64,000 bases of DNA from Nilaparvata lugens (Eukaryota > Arthropoda > Insecta > Hemiptera > Delphacidae), in NCBI RefSeq assembly GCF_014356525.2, contig NC_052508.1, forward strand, positions 55,004,497-55,068,496, given 5' to 3'. The notes beneath the pieces were generated by a model. It did no database searches. It was given only the letters and a program-made list of their open reading frames with translations, and had not been told where the DNA came from. Of the stretch, positions 61,067 through 64,000 are shown piece after piece. The translations under genes were made by a program, and so were the position numbers. Each line of letters opens with the position of its first letter. The first letter of the stretch is position 1.

Positions 61067-63359
61067 AAGTGTAACTGGAATATATTATTGAAATTTCACT
61101 GAACAAAGTTTCTTTAGGATTTTGATTAAGAAAGCCTAATTCTGTATTTCTCTTATCAGAACGAAATTAGAGAAGTAAAATATTGGTAACACTAGAGTAG
61201 ATATTAGAATTCGAGACGAGAATTTGAATACGAAAAAAACGTGAATTTGATACTTGTGTTTTGTAAGGCAACTATTATCTCTTCACAACCGTTATCTCTT
61301 AAAACAATAATAAATCATGTTTACAAACAAAGGAGTGCTTCCCTGTAAATTGCAGCTCTCCACTTCATGAAACTGCTGGAAAGTTGAGAATTAGCATGAA
61401 AAAATTGATTAATTATATTCAACAAATTGTCATTCTAATAGCATTGGAGAAACAAATGCACATAAATCAATGAACGGGTTTGATTCTCATGTCAATATTA
61501 GACTGACTTAATATGAGATATAATGTAATATTTAATAATGTAATATAACATAGGAATAAACAATCAAAATTTGAGAGATCGACCACAGATAAAGATAGAA
61601 TTATCATTTCAACTCATCCATTTTCTAACCACAGATTATCTCACATATTTCCCACTCAGGCCTATATACTGATGCCAATCAAAAATGATATATTCAATGC
61701 AATATAACTCTTTTTATTACTGAGTTTCCTCAAATCTAGGCCAACAATTTAAATGATTCGACCATTAGAGCTAGGAAAGGAAGGAAGCTGTGCACTTGAA
61801 ATCTCTGATAAGGATGCGCCAGTCATCTAATTTTCTCTTGAAAGGATATAGGCTCTTACTGGGAACTATCTCAATTATCTGCAATGTGAATAATCGAATG
61901 ATCTTTCCGGGTCAAAGTCATTGTAACAATGCATGAAAACGAGAAACAAGAGGAAATAGAAGAAGTCATATTTGACATCACTGACCTAGAAAAGCTACAA
62001 CCTCATTACGATGTTATCAAATTACTGTGATGTTCAGAAGTAAGTTGAAACCTATCTTGAGTCTAGTCGTGAACATGAATTGAAGCCATAGATCGATCGA
62101 ATAATGGTCGATCTGGAATATTAGTTGGATAGATTTATAAAATATAATAAATTATAATACCCTTTTTAGAAATTGATAAAATAATAGATTAGAAATACAA
62201 ATGATAACTTATTTATTACTTTATTTTATGCATAAAAAAAAGAAGGTGGCCCTGAATACAAACATTTTAAGTGGTTGAATAGAATTTCAAGTTCAGTTTT
62301 ATTTTATTTTAGAAAAAGTATTATTTCTTTTTATTTCATTTCAAACTCTTGTATTGATGAAAGGTAATATTGAGGATATCTGTTTCCACTTATTGATTAC
62401 TCAAAAATTTCGATAATTTTAAATCAATCTATAAATTACACAGTAAATTGGAATGTAAGATGTTGTATGGTTCATCACTTAATGGGAAAACTTCCAAACC
62501 ACTACCAAAATCTATTTTCAAAATGCTAGTTCAAAGCAGTTGTGAACTGCTCACACGTATGCATACCTCTCTCTCAGAGAGAGGCGAACTACACTCAAAA
62601 GACTCAAAAGCAAATGTTCACAGCATTGTATCCCGTTTCCCTTACATCTCTTTTGTTTTTGTCAAGAAAAAACCTTTGGCGCTGTGGGAATGCTCTCTCA
62701 TATTCCGCTGTATTACCACAATTTGAACATTTCGTGATGCAGTATAAAGCTTCCTCGTTCTTCATTACCACAAGTGTGTTCTATGTTCATATTTTGAACA
62801 CAATATGATTGATTTTTACAACGAACAGTTTTTACGGATGAGAGCCTACTCTACATAATGACTGGGACATCGTGGTAATAAATAATGCATAAGGTCACTT
62901 CGTCCATTAATACTAGTATTAGCATACAATATGAGAAGAGTAGAACTACTCATATAATGATAAGAGTGCTCAAGGATTATTATTTATAATTGGAGATTAG
63001 CGAAATGTGATCTACAATATCGATTCCAACCTATTTCAACTATGGAGTTTGAAAAATGAATACACAAGACAGGTGTCAATGATTTTCACCTATTACATGA
63101 TAGAGGTTTTCCACAACTTTTAAGTTTTTGCTCTCCTGTAGAACTGTGTCAAACTGAGTTAGTCATAAGAAATTCTCCACGAGTAAACAGTAAAATATAA
63201 ATTCAGAAGGGAAACCGTGGTAGATCTTTCTATATGATTTATCACAAAAAATTGGAGTTCCTTCTACTAATTGGTTTTGCATATCACAAATATTAGTGTT
63301 TTTACACAGCCATCTCTAATAGGATGCCTCGGCTACAGGAAAAATGGCAAGTTGCATAA
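61067..63359. other. No recognised feature
   Basis: AT-rich. The plus frames at 62448-62726 and 62542-62808 overlap each other and match nothing I know. Confidence 0.45.
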
Positions 63360-63946
63360 CTATAATGAGGTCCACGTTATAATGGCTGAGGAGAAATATA
63401 GGAGAAAAACGTTGCCGATCCTCTGTCTTGTCAATGCCTGTAAGGCATAGACGGTAGCTGATACAGGTTTATTGATGTAATATTTATGTATTTATTTATT
63501 CGTGGACAGAATCACAAATCATATAAATATGATTAGGAAGGAACAACAGGCTTGGCCCAAATCTATTCCATTCCATAATATTTATGTATTTATTCATTCG
63601 TGGACAGAATCACAAATCATATAAATATGATTAGGGAGGAACAACAGGCTTGGCCCAAATCTATTCCATTCCCTAATTTTGATAAATATTAACTGTTCAT
63701 TCTTGTTTAAAATAATCAATTATATTTTGATAAGAAATTATATTTTTTAATGATTTCATGAGGAATTTTCATAACTAAGATGACATATTTGGTTAATTAA
63801 TTATTCATTCTTCATTGTTAAAAGATGATCTGGCAACAGAGCAAAGCGAGAAAGAGATAGCGCTATCCGCTTTGTTGAATGATAGACAAGGATAACCATA
63901 CCATTGCTAATCAAACACTGCCATTATAACGTGGACCTCACTATAG
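63360..63946. repeat. MITE with 27-bp inverted ends and an internal tandem duplication
   Basis: The left end CTATAATGAGGTCCACGTTA, continuing TAATGGC, is inverted relative to the right end GCCATTATAACGTGGACCTC, continuing ACTATAG, with one mismatch. Inside, a 98-bp unit (AATATTTATGTATTTATTTA, GGAACAACAGGCTTGGCCCA) occurs twice at 63479-63576 and 63577-63674. Non-coding. Confidence 0.88.
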
Positions 63947-64000
63947 CTTGAAACTAGTGAAGAGCAAGTAAACCTTGAATGAAATAGCTTGAAAATGTAT

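Overview
This window looks like insect nuclear DNA: AT-rich, with spliced genes and many foldback elements and retrotransposon remnants. The protein signal is arthropod. Several interspersed repeats resemble families I associate from memory with planthopper genomes (Delphacidae, such as Nilaparvata or Laodelphax). I hold 'hemipteran, probably planthopper' at about 0.6, and only from memory of the repeats.

One gene can be recognised with confidence: synaptotagmin 1 (Syt1), the synaptic-vesicle calcium sensor, on the minus strand. Its 5' part is split over seven exons between 34567 and 12961. Together they encode the vesicle-lumen N-terminus, the transmembrane helix, a cysteine and polybasic juxtamembrane stretch, the acidic linker and the complete C2A domain. 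The phases of consecutive exons join without a break, giving 319 codons, or 326 with an optional microexon. The C2B exons were not found in 1-12960 and should lie left of the window. A splice acceptor sits one base before the start codon, so at least one 5' untranslated exon lies further right and was not located.

Layout. 1-12960: the intron after the C2A exons, with several foldback MITEs, a 739-bp hairpin and a minisatellite that runs into the splice donor. 12961-34567: Syt1 exons and their introns, with a Jockey-like retrotransposon remnant, tRNA-like SINE and Helitron-like ends, tandem duplications on both sides of the transmembrane exon, and a 1.5-kb composite palindrome. 34568-64000: no recognisable gene. 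It holds MITEs, a 1284-bp tandem duplication carrying a dead RTE-type reverse-transcriptase C-terminus, a 110-bp satellite inside a purine-rich tract, several larger-unit tandem arrays, a foldback carrying two opposed tRNA-like sequences, and a few GC-richer islands, some with perfect CRE sites (TGACGTCA). This part could be Syt1 5' intron, promoter or intergenic DNA.

The most noteworthy points are in the Syt1 linker. A 21-nt in-frame microexon (EGEEDGE) lies in the intron before the VQPDMEEL exon, and that next exon has two acceptors 6 nt apart that would include or skip the dipeptide VQ. Other points of interest are the very long hairpins inside the Syt1 pre-mRNA, a recurrent stem-loop motif with hammerhead-like sequence order, and a MITE family with clear 7-bp target duplications.
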